Below, one piece after another: positions 1-8,713 of a stretch of DNA of 64,000 nucleotides (position 1 is the first letter of the stretch; every line of letters starts with the position of its first letter). The notes under the pieces are model-generated. The model did no database searches. It was not told the DNA's origin and saw only the letters and a list, made by a program, of their open reading frames with translations. The position numbers and the translations under genes were made by a program. Source of the DNA: Pantanalinema rosaneae (GTDB taxonomy: Bacteria > Cyanobacteriota > Cyanobacteriia > Leptolyngbyales > Leptolyngbyaceae); NCBI RefSeq assembly GCF_050753385.1, contig NZ_JBLZFZ010000023.1, positions 38,315 to 102,314 on the forward strand, in the 5' to 3' direction.

Positions 1-1062
1 GATCGCGAACGCCAGGATGCTTAATCCGGTATAGGCTGGGAGTTGTGCCATCACATCGGTATAGCTGGCACCAAAGGCGACTCCTCGCGGGGAATAGAGT
101 AATTCATACCGCCCCAGCCCATAGCTAAAGGCGATCGTTGCCATCAGAGCACTGCCCACCCCATATAAATGCCGTTGCTGGGCAGAGGAAAACCCCGGAA
201 ACTGTCCCTGGCTGAGACTATTCCCCGATAACAGATAGGTCAGCATCACCGCCGCAAAGCCGTACAAACTGAGTCCGAATAGCCACAGTTCCAGCAGTTC
301 CCAGAGCGGTAGGGTAAAGATATAGAAGCCAATATCCTGCCCAAATAAGGGATCAGCCGTATTGAATGCCGTGGGATGCAGATATTGCAGGATGACGGCC
401 CATTGTTTGGAGAATAACCACCCCAGCACCGTACTGAACATAATGGCGATCGTCGTCAACCAATATCGGGGATAAATCAACACAACGATCGCCGTTCCGA
501 TCCCACCCCCTAACCACCAAAGCTGATAACTTAATTGGCTGCCCAGTTGCCACAAATTCTTCAGGTTAAATCGAGCCACGAAGGGGGTAGAAAGCGTTGG
601 GCCTGCCTGCCAATAATTCACAGCCAGATGACCGTAGTAAACCAACAGCGCTCCGATTAACAAACTCAGGGCGAGGGTAAGGGGTAATAGCGATCGCAAC
701 TTGAGTGCCGATGTGACGGCAATCGCCGAGGTAGGGGGTCGGGATAAAGGGACGCGATTGGGCGATCGGCGCTGTCGCTGCCGACTGTCATTCTGGGGTA
801 GCTGCTGCTGATCAGGGGGTGGATCGGCATATTTCAAGCGCTGACTTAATACCAGATTGCCTAATAAGTAGAGTGCGCTTCCCCCAGTGACGAGACCAAA
901 TAGGATCAGGCGCACCTGAAATTTCAGCAGGAACACTGCCAGATAGTGAACTTCCTGAAACCAGAGAATTTCTGCTCCTAGTCGGGAGACTAAATCTAGT
1001 AATAATCCGATTCCCAGGAGGACAGTCAACAGTTGAAATAGACGGTTCCAGGTCACAGCCAT
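1..1062 (-). CDS. UPF0182 family membrane protein, N-terminal part (runs off the left edge)
   Basis: This frame is open from ATG at 1062 to base 1, giving 354 codons without a stop; the C-terminal part lies beyond the window. The translation starts MAVTWNRLFQLLTVLL and shows about seven hydrophobic segments. The stretch DPLFGQDIGFYIFTLPLWE (about residues 227-245) and the later RYELLYSPRGVAFGASYTDV are characteristic of the UPF0182 (COG1615) family, which is normally 900-1000 residues with a large soluble C-terminal domain. The biochemical role of the family is unknown. A Gln/Arg-rich linker (about residues 86-105) lies between the second and third hydrophobic segments. The family call is firm from these motifs; function is not claimed. 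Confidence 0.85.
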   Translation of the reverse strand, partial: MAVTWNRLFQLLTVLLGIGLLLDLVSRLGAEILWFQEVHYLAVFLLKFQVRLILFGLVTGGSALYLLGNLVLSQRLKYADPPPDQQQLPQNDSRQRQRRSPNRVPLSRPPTSAIAVTSALKLRSLLPLTLALSLLIGALLVYYGHLAVNYWQAGPTLSTPFVARFNLKNLWQLGSQLSYQLWWLGGGIGTAIVVLIYPRYWLTTIAIMFSTVLGWLFSKQWAVILQYLHPTAFNTADPLFGQDIGFYIFTLPLWELLELWLFGLSLYGFAAVMLTYLLSGNSLSQGQFPGFSSAQQRHLYGVGSALMATIAFSYGLGRYELLYSPRGVAFGASYTDVMAQLPAYTGLSILAFAI

Positions 1063-1233
1063 TCCCCAGTAGTCCAGGTTTCCCTGTGAGCGAGATCAAT
1101 TTGCTCTATCAGGGTTATTTCTATGCTATACGCTACGATCGCGAGTTTGTTATTCTTTCAGCCGACCTCAGGTTCATACCAGCTTTGTGATGTCCTGGAT
1201 TTTGCCCTCATCCCTAACCCTTCTCCCTGGGGA

Positions 1234-1401
1234 GCTACCGTGTACACACATCTTTTCAACCACCTCAAGCTCCTGCATTTCGCCCCCCTATCCCCCCAAT
1301 TTTGGGGGGAATTAAACCTTCAAAGTCCCTCAGAATTGGGGGATTTAGGGGGCTAAAAGGATGTAAACGAAGTCAGACTCGACTTGTGTGTACACCGTAG
1401 C
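1234..1401. repeat. MITE-like palindromic element with 17-bp terminal inverted repeats
   Basis: The left end GCTACCGTGTACACACA (1234-1250) matches the reverse complement of the right end (1385-1401) with one mismatch. The 168-bp interior has no plausible gene and contains the self-complementary core CCCCCCAATTTTGGGGGG. The element lies inside a second, outer inverted repeat (CCCTTCTCCCTGGGG on the left, CCCAGGGAGAAGGG on the right), so it looks like one palindromic repeat inserted in another. It fills most of the gap between the UPF0182 gene and the ATPase gene. No transposase is present, so mobility would need a helper. Confidence 0.6.
1280..1311 (+). repeat. Dispersed 32-bp repeat, copy A
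   Basis: This stretch, centred on CCCCCCAATTTTGGGGGG, is repeated in inverted orientation at 12344-12375 with a single mismatch over 32 bases. It is the core of the MITE-like element at 1234-1401. Confidence 0.75.
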
Positions 1402-1516
1402 CCCAGGGAGAAGGGATCTAGAATTCTTGTTTCTTCGCCCTGGGGGAGAGGGCTAGGGTGAGGGTAGGGCAAGGCACAGAATGGTTGTTAACCCAGATTT
1501 AGCAGACAGTGACAGC

Positions 1517-4276
1517 TTATTCAGTCGGATCAATCCGATTCACAAATGCTACTAATATCAGCATCGGCACGATCGGAATTAAACAAATCAACCATTGATT
1601 TAGCGTCAGAGGAGCCGTTCTAAATAGCGTATTCATCACGCTCCATTGACTAAACACCACCTGGAGTACGATCGCGCTCAAAATCCCAACTCCGATCGCG
1701 GGAGCCCTAAAAGCACTCTGACGACCCCGTAAGCGTTGGACGATCGCCGTTCCCAAATGACTCACACTCAACAAGTAAATCACTCGTCCGGCGACCAATG
1801 CTTGAATTGCCATCGTCCGAGCAACGGCTAAATCCCCCGTGGTGCGGCGTGCCCATTCAAACATGCCAAAGATTAAGATCCAGTTGAACACGGAAACGGC
1901 AGCAATCCGTTGAAACAGAGTGCCGGACAGTAACGGTTCGCGCGGATCGCGGGGAGGATGTGCCATAGTCTGTTCGGACTTCGGCTCAAACGCTAGGGGC
2001 ACAGTCATGGCGACGGAGTTGACCATATTCAGCCACAACACCTGGAGGGATAGGATCGGCAAATCCCGCGCCAGTAGGGCACTGAGTAAAATCGTCATGG
2101 ACTCGCCGCCATTCACCGGCAGAATAAAGGCGATCGCTTTCCGCAAGTTTTGATAAACGGTACGCCCTTCTTCGACCGCCGCTTCGATCGAGGTAAAATT
2201 ATCGTCTGTTAACAGCATATCTGCGGCTTCCCGTGCCACGTCGGTACCCGCTTTACCCATCGCAATCCCGATATCCGCCTGTTTTAAGGCAGGGGCATCA
2301 TTCACCCCATCCCCCGTCATCGCCACAATTTCGCCCTTGGACTGGAGGGCTTCCACTAACCGCAGCTTTTGCGCCGGAGCCACCCTGGCAAACACTGAGC
2401 CCGTTTCCACTGCCTGGGCGAGATCCGCATCGTTCATCTCTGCTAACTGCTGTCCAGTAAAGCCAACCACCTGCCCTTGCTGGTTGAGCCCAATCCGCTC
2501 CGCGATCGCGGTAGCCGTGGTCAGATGGTCGCCCGTAATCATCTTGACCTGAATGCCCGCCGACTCACAGGCATACACCGCATTGATTACCTCTGATCGG
2601 GGTGGATCAATCATGCCCTGCAAGCCTAAAAAGGTTAACTTCTGCTCCAGATCACTGTGATCGATCGCAGTTTGCTGGGTAGACACCGCTTTTTCGGCAA
2701 ATGCCAGAACCCGTAATCCCTGTTCGGCAAGGTGTTCCGCTTCCCGATCGATCTGATCGCGATCGAGGGGGGTCAATAATCCTGAAGAATCCCGCATCAC
2801 CTGACACCGCTTCAGCACCGCTTCCAGGGAACCTTTGACATAGATAATATTGTTGTCACTCCTCTGGTGCAGAGTTGCCATGTACTGAAACTGCGACTCA
2901 AAGGGAATGACATCTAAGCGGGGAAATCCTTGATGTAATTGAGCCTGGTCTAAGCCAGCTTTTTGTGCCGCAACAATTAAGGCTCCCTCAGTGGGATCAC
3001 CGATCACTGTCCACTGCCCGTCTCGCCATTCCAGATGGGAATCATTACAGACCACCCCAGCGATTAAGCAATCCTGTAAAACCGATAGTTCTGGTGCATG
3101 GGGAGAGGCTGCCTGCCCAATCGCGATCGCATCACCCGAAGCCGATCTCATCTCACCGTCCGGATCATAGCCCACTCCACTGACCTCGTACAGTTGCCCT
3201 CCCGCATAAATTGCCTGTACCGTCATTTGGTTTTCGGTCAGCGTACCCGTTTTATCGGAACAAATGACGGTCGCCCCTCCTAAGGTTTCCACGGCTGGGA
3301 GTTTGCGGATAATAGCGTGTCGGCGAGCCATGCGATTCACCCCGATCGCTAGAGTGACCGTCACCACGGCTGGCAGTCCCTCCGGAATGGCACTGACCGC
3401 CAAGGCAACCGCCGCTTCAAACATTTCTGTCCACGATCGGCCCTGTCCCAACCCCACGAAGAACGTCAATGAAGCCAGGGACAGAATGATATACAGCAAC
3501 GTCTGACTGAATTTGGCAAATTTGCGCGTCAGCGGTGTACTCAGACTATGGCTTTGATCAAGCGATTGCGAAATTTGTCCAACTTCGGTTTGATTTGCCG
3601 TTGCTACAACCACCCCGCTGCCCTGCCCAAAGGTGACAAAGCTCCCGGCATACGCCATATTGCTGCGTTCGGCTAACGGCGTATTAGCGGGTAACGGCTG
3701 GAGCGATTTCTCGACCGGAACCGATTCCCCCGTGAGTGCCGACTCATCCACTTGTAAGCCGCGCACCGTCAGCAATCGTAGATCTGCCGGAACCTTATCC
3801 CCTGAGGTCAGCAGAACCAGATCTCCCGGTACCAATTGCTGCGACGGAATCTGTTGTTTGCTGCCATCCCGGATCACGGTGGCTTCCGTGGTGACAGCCT
3901 TTGCCAGTGCCGCGATCGCCCCTTCTGCCTTTGATTCCTGCACAAACCCAATAATGGCGTTGATTAAAGTCACTCCCCAGATCACCGCCGCATTTGTCCA
4001 GGAACCCAGGAGGGCTTTAATCGCTCCAGCCACCAGCAGAATATACAACAATGCCTGGTTAAATTGCAGCAGAAACCGCAACCAAGCGGGCTTTCCAGGT
4101 TTAGCCGCTAGTTCATTTAAACCATACTGCTGCTGACGTTGGTTGACTTCTGCCAGGGTCAAGCCACGATCGGGATGACTTTGAATCTGCTCGATAACCT
4201 CCTGACCTGAAAGTTTGTAAAACAGTGTCGGTGGAGTGGATTTAGCGATCGTTTGCATAGCCCGAAAATTACTCAT
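1517..4276 (-). CDS. P2-type cation-transporting ATPase (Ca2+-ATPase-like)
   Basis: A 919-residue P-type ATPase with all catalytic landmarks: actuator loop ALTGESVPVEK (about 177-187), phosphorylation motif ICSDKTGTLTEN, hinge MITGDHLTTATA and TGDGVNDAPALKQADIG. The N-terminal cation-ATPase domain and C-terminal membrane domain are both complete. It would pump cations across the inner membrane using ATP. Membrane segment 4 has AIPEGLPAV as in SERCA, and segment 5 keeps Asn and Glu (PVNGGES), but segment 6 reads WLNMVNSV where SERCA has WVNLVTDG, so the Thr and Asp that complete the Ca2+ sites are replaced by Asn and Ser. The ion is therefore uncertain. The ATG at 4276 is used; a second Met lies 6 codons in. 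Confidence 0.92.
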   Translation of the reverse strand: MSNFRAMQTIAKSTPPTLFYKLSGQEVIEQIQSHPDRGLTLAEVNQRQQQYGLNELAAKPGKPAWLRFLLQFNQALLYILLVAGAIKALLGSWTNAAVIWGVTLINAIIGFVQESKAEGAIAALAKAVTTEATVIRDGSKQQIPSQQLVPGDLVLLTSGDKVPADLRLLTVRGLQVDESALTGESVPVEKSLQPLPANTPLAERSNMAYAGSFVTFGQGSGVVVATANQTEVGQISQSLDQSHSLSTPLTRKFAKFSQTLLYIILSLASLTFFVGLGQGRSWTEMFEAAVALAVSAIPEGLPAVVTVTLAIGVNRMARRHAIIRKLPAVETLGGATVICSDKTGTLTENQMTVQAIYAGGQLYEVSGVGYDPDGEMRSASGDAIAIGQAASPHAPELSVLQDCLIAGVVCNDSHLEWRDGQWTVIGDPTEGALIVAAQKAGLDQAQLHQGFPRLDVIPFESQFQYMATLHQRSDNNIIYVKGSLEAVLKRCQVMRDSSGLLTPLDRDQIDREAEHLAEQGLRVLAFAEKAVSTQQTAIDHSDLEQKLTFLGLQGMIDPPRSEVINAVYACESAGIQVKMITGDHLTTATAIAERIGLNQQGQVVGFTGQQLAEMNDADLAQAVETGSVFARVAPAQKLRLVEALQSKGEIVAMTGDGVNDAPALKQADIGIAMGKAGTDVAREAADMLLTDDNFTSIEAAVEEGRTVYQNLRKAIAFILPVNGGESMTILLSALLARDLPILSLQVLWLNMVNSVAMTVPLAFEPKSEQTMAHPPRDPREPLLSGTLFQRIAAVSVFNWILIFGMFEWARRTTGDLAVARTMAIQALVAGRVIYLLSVSHLGTAIVQRLRGRQSAFRAPAIGVGILSAIVLQVVFSQWSVMNTLFRTAPLTLNQWLICLIPIVPMLILVAFVNRIDPTE

Positions 4277-4358
4277 ACAGCTTAATTGTTCCTCAGAGTA
4301 TCAAGTCAAGGTCGGGAGGGCAGAAGGAAATCGGGGGGAAATCGGGGGGACAGGATGA

Positions 4359-5051
4359 TCATGAGACTTGCTTGAGCCGATATCCCATGCCATGAACCGT
4401 TTCGATCAGGTCATCGGGGGCATGGGCAAGTTTCAACTTTTGGCGCAGGGTACGGATATGGGTTTTTACCGCTTCTTCGGTGGGAGTTTCTTCGGGCAAC
4501 CAGAGTTTTTCGATAATAATCGGACGGCTCATCACCCGCCGACCACTGGAGATCAGCAATTCTAATAAGGCAAATTCCTTCGGCGTTAAACTGAGGGGCA
4601 TCTCCTGATAGGTGGCTTCGTAGGTACTGGGATTCAAGCGTAATTCCCCCCAAACCAGCGTGGGATTCGCCGTAGGATTACCGCGACGTAAGAGAGCCCG
4701 CAGGCGAGCCATGAGTTCCTCAATATCAAAGGGTTTGACCATGTAATCATCAGCACCAGCATCTAAACCGATGATTTTGTCGGCGATCGTATCCCGAGCG
4801 GTCAACATCATGACGGGAATCGTGGCGTTGCGGGCACCCATCCCCCTCGCCCGTAACTGCTGACATAATTTGATGCCATCTACTTTAGGCAGGGTCAAAT
4901 CCAACACAATCAAGTCATACTCGATCGTGTTGACCAAATTCCAGGCGGTTTCGCCATCCTCAGCCACATCCACGTCATACTGGCGGTTGGTCAATGCTTC
5001 CGTCAGCATATCGGCAATCCGCCCATCATCTTCAACAACCAAAACACGCAT
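4359..5051 (-). CDS. OmpR/PhoB-family response regulator
   Basis: A 230-residue two-domain regulator. The receiver domain (1-120) has acidic pair EDD (7-9), phospho-acceptor Asp51 (LIVLDLTLP), Thr84 (MLTARD) and Lys106 (MVKPFD). The C-terminal winged helix (about 130-228) carries the family features LTPKEFALLELL and HIRTLRQKL followed by TVHGMGYRL. Proteins of this family bind tandem direct repeats with 10-11 bp period. It is divergent from the histidine kinase at 5148, with 96 bp between the starts, which suggests a cognate pair. Seven 11-bp-period direct repeats found elsewhere in this window are a possible target, but none lies in front of this gene. Confidence 0.93.
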   Translation of the reverse strand: MRVLVVEDDGRIADMLTEALTNRQYDVDVAEDGETAWNLVNTIEYDLIVLDLTLPKVDGIKLCQQLRARGMGARNATIPVMMLTARDTIADKIIGLDAGADDYMVKPFDIEELMARLRALLRRGNPTANPTLVWGELRLNPSTYEATYQEMPLSLTPKEFALLELLISSGRRVMSRPIIIEKLWLPEETPTEEAVKTHIRTLRQKLKLAHAPDDLIETVHGMGYRLKQVS

Positions 5052-5147
5052 TGAGATTTTAGACTTCAGGTTTTAGATTGGACTTATCAACGGTACTGTG
5101 TCGCGATCGCGCCTGAATTTACTCTAATCCAAAATTCCTATGCTCGG

Positions 5148-6545
5148 ATGGTAATGACTCTCAGCACTCTCAAGTGGTCATTGGAACGCAAATGGGTGAC
5201 AGCCGTGTTCTGTTTGGCACTGTTGTTAATGATGTTAGTTAATTTTTTCTCTTACCAAAATGCGACTCAACTGATTGCCAGTCAGATCCGGGTGAAGCAA
5301 ACCCATGCAGTGCTTACGGCATTGACCAATGTTTCAGAAACCCTGACCGATATTGAAACCCGGCGGTGGCGCTATTTTCTTCTGGGTGAACACACTGAAC
5401 TGGCAAGTTATGATCAGGCAATGCAACGATTGACCACCAAGTTAGAACAGTTGCGCCAGCCGTTAGAGGATACTCCCACCCAGGAACAACGGTTAGATAC
5501 GCTCGAAACCCTGATTCGTCAACGCCGCGATTTGTTTGAGCAGTTCGCTGAATATCGATCGCCGCTGACGGCAGAGCATCCTCTGGTGATGCAAACTAAT
5601 CAAAATCAAACCGAAATCCGGCAAATGATTACTGAGTTGCAAACCGCAGAGGAACAGATTTTGCAACATCAGGTAGAACAGGCGCAGGTTAATTCTCAGG
5701 TGAGAATGGCGATCGAGAATCTGGGAACGGTATTAGCCTTCGTGGGTCTACTCGCGGTTTATGCTCTATTGTATCGCCAGATGTTTCAACGGCAACAACT
5801 GGAGCAGGCACAACAGAAACTCGCCCAAGAAAAGGAACTGGGAGAATTGAAACTTCAGTTTTTCTCGATGGTATCCCACGAATTCCGCACACCATTGAGT
5901 GTGATTGCGGGTTCATCGCAATTATTAAAAGAGCAATTGATAAATTTGGTTGAGCCAGCTAAACTGAAAAATTTGGTGCAAATTCAGGCATCGGCTCAAT
6001 TAATGACTCAGTTACTCAATGATATTTTAACCCTGGCGAGGGCGGATGCTGGCAAGTTAGAGTGCAAACCTGAGTTGTTAGAAATGCAATTCTTCTGCTT
6101 AAATCTGATTGAAGATATCCAACTATTTAGCGAACATCCCCGCACCATTCAATTTGACAAGCATGGCTCTCGAACCTATGCCTACCTGGATGAACGATTA
6201 CTCTACTCGATCCTGAGTAATTTATTGTCTAATGCCATCAAATACTCCCCTCCAGACAGCCCGGTTTACTTTACACTAACCTGTGAACCGGATCGAGTGA
6301 TGGTCCAGGTCAAGGATCAGGGCATTGGTATTCCGGAGGAGGAGCAAGCCAGAATCTTTGAACCATTCTGCCGAGGGCGCAATGCGGGTCACGTAGCGGG
6401 CAGTGGTTTAGGCATGGCAGTGGTAAAAAAGTGTCTAGATTTACACCAGGGAGAACTGAGGGTCGAAAGTCAAGTCGGTGTGGGTACAACCTTTACCATT
6501 CAATTACCCCAGCCTCAGACCACTGGATTGTTTACCCATCGTTGA
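5148..6545 (+). CDS. Sensor histidine kinase with CHASE3-like sensor domain
   Basis: A 465-residue membrane kinase. Two membrane helices (about 17-34 and 193-210) bracket a periplasmic helical domain whose pattern (TLTDIETRRWRYFLLG) fits CHASE3. A short coiled coil leads to the HisKA box with His244 (MVSHEFRTPLSV), then a HATPase domain with N box (LLSNAIKYSP) and G boxes (VKDQGIGIPEE, GSGLGMAVVK). It should autophosphorylate and pass phosphate to a response regulator, most simply the divergent one at 4359-5051. No HAMP or PAS domain is evident. ATG 5148 is used; the ATG two codons later is an alternative. The 3' end faces the convergent AI-2E gene, about 100 bp away. Confidence 0.92.
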   Translation: MVMTLSTLKWSLERKWVTAVFCLALLLMMLVNFFSYQNATQLIASQIRVKQTHAVLTALTNVSETLTDIETRRWRYFLLGEHTELASYDQAMQRLTTKLEQLRQPLEDTPTQEQRLDTLETLIRQRRDLFEQFAEYRSPLTAEHPLVMQTNQNQTEIRQMITELQTAEEQILQHQVEQAQVNSQVRMAIENLGTVLAFVGLLAVYALLYRQMFQRQQLEQAQQKLAQEKELGELKLQFFSMVSHEFRTPLSVIAGSSQLLKEQLINLVEPAKLKNLVQIQASAQLMTQLLNDILTLARADAGKLECKPELLEMQFFCLNLIEDIQLFSEHPRTIQFDKHGSRTYAYLDERLLYSILSNLLSNAIKYSPPDSPVYFTLTCEPDRVMVQVKDQGIGIPEEEQARIFEPFCRGRNAGHVAGSGLGMAVVKKCLDLHQGELRVESQVGVGTTFTIQLPQPQTTGLFTHR

Positions 6546-6644
6546 TCATGGTGTTAAATTGGAATCTTGCTATATGTCTTAGCGACCTGGGTGAATGCCT
6601 CAACGCAGCGATCGATCTGCGATCGGGAGTAGTGTTGTCGATCG

Positions 6645-7742
6645 TCAATGATCAAGGTCATCTGCAACGCAGTCTCCTATCCTCTGCCGATGGGTAAGTT
6701 CTTCCGGGGGCGAATCGAGGACATCATCTAAATAAAGCATTCGCACCATAATAAACACCACAACGGTCAATGGTGTAGCCACCAGAATACCTAACATACC
6801 GAAGACAATTCCCATAGCTAATACAGTAAATAACCCCAGGGCAGGCGGCAAAGATACGACCTTCTGTTGCACGATCGGAGTTAATACATTGCCCTCAAGT
6901 TGTTGCACGATAAGATAGAACACAGCCACATAAACGGCTTGCATCGGCTCAACCGTAACAGCAATCAAAACCCCTGGAACGGCTGCCAGTAACGGCCCCA
7001 GAACGGGAATAAACTCCAATAAGGCTGCAATTACCCCTAACACCAGTGCCAATGGAATATTCAAAAGCCATAGCCCCAGACTGGTGACAATCCCGATAAC
7101 AAGCATGGAGATAATGCGTCCTAGCAACCAGGCTCGCAAGCCATGCACCACATGATCAACGACTTCCCGTGCCCGCTCTCTGCCATTGCGAGGAATCAGG
7201 CTAATAATGCCACGGCGATACAGTTGTGGATCAAAGGCAACGAACAGTCCAATAAACAGCACAAACAGCACATTACCCAAAATCCCCAGGGTTAATGCAA
7301 AGGTATTCATGATCCGGGGCAGAAGATTGGCAGGATTGAATCGTTGCCCATTATCTCCCGGCAGAAGATCACCAAGACCATCCTGCCCCCATTGATTTTG
7401 CACGATCGTCTCTAGCTGTTCGATCCCGATCCCAATTTGGTCTACTAACTGTTCTGCCTGGGCAATAATTTCTGGTACCAGCAACCAACCGATACCAGCG
7501 AAAACAAGTAACAATAAGACGACAACCACTCCTAATGCCCACCGACTGGATAACGGTGTTTTACGGGCGATCGGTTTTGCCAATGTTCGCAACACCACGG
7601 CAACTAGCACTCCTAAAAAGGCTAGTAACAAAACATCAATCACTGCCCAGGAGAACAAAGCTACTAAAATAGATAGCCCGACAAGACCAATCACTAGCAG
7701 TACACGGCCTAGAAATGTTCGGTGAGTGCGTCGTCTCATCAT
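6645..7742 (-). CDS. AI-2E (PerM) family transporter, first paralogue
   Basis: A 365-residue protein with about eight hydrophobic segments and the C-terminal pattern of the AI-2E/PerM family (NVLTPIVQQKVVSLPPALGL, then GMLGILVATPLTVVVF). Members are inner-membrane exporters; substrates range from autoinducer-2 to ions and are unknown here. A second member is encoded at 23696-24769. A GTCAC-N6-GTCAC box sits about 80 bp upstream on the sense strand, with CTAGGATAT at the -10 position, so it appears to share regulation with the catalase and rhodopsin genes. Two adjacent Met codons (7742, 7739) make the exact start ambiguous; the ribosome-binding site is weak. Confidence 0.9.
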   Translation of the reverse strand: MMRRRTHRTFLGRVLLVIGLVGLSILVALFSWAVIDVLLLAFLGVLVAVVLRTLAKPIARKTPLSSRWALGVVVVLLLLVFAGIGWLLVPEIIAQAEQLVDQIGIGIEQLETIVQNQWGQDGLGDLLPGDNGQRFNPANLLPRIMNTFALTLGILGNVLFVLFIGLFVAFDPQLYRRGIISLIPRNGRERAREVVDHVVHGLRAWLLGRIISMLVIGIVTSLGLWLLNIPLALVLGVIAALLEFIPVLGPLLAAVPGVLIAVTVEPMQAVYVAVFYLIVQQLEGNVLTPIVQQKVVSLPPALGLFTVLAMGIVFGMLGILVATPLTVVVFIMVRMLYLDDVLDSPPEELTHRQRIGDCVADDLDH

Positions 7743-7823
7743 AGAAGTTTTCCATTATTCCAACCCAAACAACCGTTGTACATGTTCATGACAGACACTT
7801 TTATATCCTAGTTTTACATACAA

Positions 7824-7844
7824 ATGTGACTAAAAAGTGACATC
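7824..7844 (-). promoter_or_regulatory. GTCAC direct-repeat box 1 (AI-2E transporter promoter)
   Basis: On the minus strand the site reads GTCAC-TTTTTA-GTCAC-ATTT, an 11-bp-period direct repeat. The -10-like CTAGGATAT (7813-7805) starts 19 nt after the start of the second repeat. The predicted transcript starts near 7798, giving a leader of about 55 nt before ATG 7742. The rest of the 7743-8058 gap is AT-rich and holds the leader of the gene at 8059; nothing else was recognised there. Confidence 0.7.
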
Positions 7845-8058
7845 TTTTTTGATGGCTATAGTGTTTGAATTATTATCGTTCTATCTACATCAATTGAAAG
7901 TTTTAATGGTTAAGTCTCTCGTTGTCTAGATAATTTTTGATCACTCTATTGATAGAGGAGTGAATATATCAACAGTCCGAAGAAGAGTAAAGTTAAATTA
8001 ACTAATCTAAGGTAGTCAGATACAACACTATCCAATTACATGTTTCAAGGAGAACTCT

Positions 8059-8589
8059 ATGACACTGTTTAATGTATTGACGAAGCATACAAGATTGCTG
8101 GGTACGGCTCTCGGTGGACTACTCCTTGGTCTACCCTTAAGCTCCGCTGCGATCGCAGTGCCCGTAGCTCAACTACCAAATCAGCCAATGGCTCCCGGGC
8201 AACAAATGGCTCCCGGGCAACAAATGGTTCCTGGACAACAGATGGTTCCCGGACAACAAATGGCTCCTGGACAACAAATGGCTCCTGGACAACAAATGGC
8301 TCCCAATCGAACAATTTCGCTTCCTGGCACTGGAGCATCGGTAGACCTTTCACAAATTCGAATCGCCAGTACTCCTCCAGCCCCCCAAAATCCTTGCCCC
8401 AACATCTACTATGAAGCTCCTTTCAATCAGTATGTTGTGGTTCCGCAAGTATGCAATCCCAATCTAATCACTCAACAACTAGATCAGATGGGAATGTTAC
8501 AGGGTATTCGAGCTACAGGTGATGTCAATAGTCCGATCGCTCCCGGTGGCTCTGCCCTACCTTACACCTCTCCCAATCCAGCCTATTAA
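8059..8589 (+). CDS. Secreted protein with tandem MAPGQQ repeats
   Basis: A 176-residue protein of no recognised family. It starts at ATG 8059 behind a good ribosome site (AAGGAG). Residues 1-35 look like a signal peptide (positive start, hydrophobic LLGTALGGLLLGLPLSSA, Ala-rich cleavage region). Residues 44-79 are six 6-residue repeats, four MAPGQQ and two MVPGQQ, followed by a decayed seventh (MAPNRT). The C-terminal part has two Cys (PCPNIYYEAPFNQYVVVPQVC), possibly a disulphide. It probably acts outside the inner membrane; the repeat could be a flexible spacer. The DNA repeat is nearly exact and may vary in copy number. Confidence 0.8.
   Translation: MTLFNVLTKHTRLLGTALGGLLLGLPLSSAAIAVPVAQLPNQPMAPGQQMAPGQQMVPGQQMVPGQQMAPGQQMAPGQQMAPNRTISLPGTGASVDLSQIRIASTPPAPQNPCPNIYYEAPFNQYVVVPQVCNPNLITQQLDQMGMLQGIRATGDVNSPIAPGGSALPYTSPNPAY
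8188..8295 (+). repeat. Six tandem 18-bp repeats inside the secreted-protein gene
   Basis: Six in-frame copies of an 18-bp unit (type copy ATGGCTCCCGGGCAACAA) differ only at a few positions; a degenerate seventh follows at 8296-8313. The length keeps the reading frame, so slippage would change repeat number without disrupting the protein. Confidence 0.9.
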
Positions 8590-8713
8590 ATCAGTGCTAT
8601 CTGTCAATCTTGCACAATTAGCAGATTACGGTAAAGGCGTAGCATATCAGAGTAAATTCCTCCAGTTGGTTATCAACGGGTAGAGTTACTGCCTGATGTT
8701 ACGCCTTAATCCC

